Shown: positions 63,467 to 64,000 of the stretch, piece by piece
Layout of the letters: every line of letters starts with the position of its first letter
Position numbering within the stretch: position 1 is the first letter of the stretch
From: Rubrobacter marinus
GTDB taxonomy: Bacteria; Actinomycetota; Rubrobacteria; Rubrobacterales; Rubrobacteraceae
Reading direction: 5' to 3'
Assembly: GCF_011492965.1 (NCBI RefSeq)
Contig: NZ_CP045121.1
Location: 2,790,001 to 2,854,000 of the forward strand
Length of the DNA stretch: 64,000 nt
Position numbers and translations under genes: made by a program
The notes under the pieces: generated by a model
The model's database searches: none
Told to the model about the DNA's origin: nothing
The model's input: the letters and a program-made list of their open reading frames with translations, nothing else

Positions 63467-64000
63467 CTATTTCGCAACTATAACCTTGGCGGGGCGGATC
63501 GCCCTGCCGTTCAACATGTAGCCCCGCTCGAGGGTCTGGATGACGGTGTCCTCCTCGTGTTCGTCGGAGGGCTGCCCCATGACGGCCTCGTGGACAGACG
63601 GGTCGAAGCTCGCGCCGTCGGAGTCGACGGGGGTGAGCCCCTGGCCCTCCAGGATGGAGACGAGTTGATCTCGCGTGGCGCGCACGCCCTCGCGGATGTC
63701 GCCCTCCGCGACGAGGGCGCGATCGAGGTTATCGAGCACGGGCAGGAGCTCGCGGACCAGCCTCTCGGAGGCGGACTGGACGAACCGCGCCCGGTCCCTC
63801 TCCATGCGCTTGCGGGAGTTCTCCATCTCGGCCTTCATGCGGCGCATGTCGTCGAGGTAGCCGTCGCGCTCGCGGCGGGCCGTCTCCAGCTCGGCCCCGA
63901 GGGCGATGATCTTCTCGCGCTCGGCGATGATCTCCTCGCGGGCGAGCTCGGCCTCCTCCTCGGGGTCCGCCTCCGGCTCCTCCTCGAACGCTTCATCGTC
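63467..64000 (-). CDS. grpE: Nucleotide exchange factor GrpE (partial)
   Basis: 178 residues in the window, N-terminus beyond base 64000. Long acidic coiled coil ([19 protein letters not shown]...) followed by [33 protein letters not shown] and the C-terminal beta domain [46 protein letters not shown]. Drives ADP release from DnaK. Order grpE-dnaJ-hspR implies dnaK just outside the window. Confidence 0.97.
   Translation of the reverse strand, partial: DDEAFEEEPEADPEEEAELAREEIIAEREKIIALGAELETARRERDGYLDDMRRMKAEMENSRKRMERDRARFVQSASERLVRELLPVLDNLDRALVAEGDIREGVRATRDQLVSILEGQGLTPVDSDGASFDPSVHEAVMGQPSDEHEEDTVIQTLERGYMLNGRAIRPAKVIVAK

Overview
High-GC bacterial chromosome with no mobile elements, CRISPR arrays or recognisable tRNA/rRNA. 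Almost every gene is housekeeping. The gene set (gatCAB, guaA/guaB3, pstSCAB-phoU, a grpE-dnaJ-hspR heat-shock cluster, groEL under CIRCE, a SepIVA-like divisome protein, RNase HIII, a CBS/DRTGG family-II pyrophosphatase), the GC-rich codon use and frequent GTG/TTG starts fit a deep-branching actinobacterium, most likely the Rubrobacter lineage. That placement is inference from gene content, not a database match.

Layout. 1-10.9 kb: degenerate IlvD-like gene, gatB, a divergent FHA-GGDEF protein, an epoxide-hydrolase-like protein, gatA/gatC, SDR, OsmC, folD and a family-II pyrophosphatase. 11-19.3 kb: pcrA, a methyltransferase, an Fe-S type Rrf2 regulator, then phosphate uptake (pstS, a terminator, pstC-pstA-pstB-phoU). 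19.4-24.8 kb: an EEP-family hydrolase and a secreted 1279-residue repeat protein. 24.8-29.6 kb: guanine nucleotide synthesis (guaA, guaB3 behind an attenuator-like leader), two 28-residue membrane peptides, and groEL. 29.7-41.1 kb: a zinc-ribbon protein, an M23 peptidase, the t6A/RimI cluster (tsaD; rimI, tsaB, tsaE), a UDG-like protein, alr, nnr and acpS. 41.2-49.8 kb: a lipid-kinase-like protein, exporters, glmS behind a glmS ribozyme, a spermidine-synthase-like membrane protein, acetyltransferase and VOC proteins. 49.9-64 kb: ltaE, rnhC, acyP, a GT2-GtrA-GAF protein, pilT, a FemX-like protein, an AhpD-like gene with an in-frame TGA, a SAM hydrolase family protein, SepIVA-like, hspR, dnaJ, and partial grpE.

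Most notable: (1) the AhpD/CMD-family gene at 57468-58026 has UGA exactly where the second cysteine of its CxxC motif should be, followed by a perfect 7-bp hairpin with a GUG loop at bacterial SECIS distance, so it is a strong selenoprotein candidate; (2) a clear glmS ribozyme; (3) a guaB3 leader that can form two mutually exclusive hairpins; (4) paired 28-residue hydrophobic peptides; (5) at least eight genes whose -10 box sits 6-7 nt before the start codon, implying leaderless mRNAs.

Data-quality caution: ten frame slips in six genes (ilvD-like, M23, diacylglycerol-kinase-like, ltaE, AhpD-like, dnaJ) are each repaired by adding one base, nearly all in a G or C run. Because they hit dnaJ and all go the same way, they look like consensus deletion errors rather than true pseudogenes. 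These genes are given here as single coding regions.
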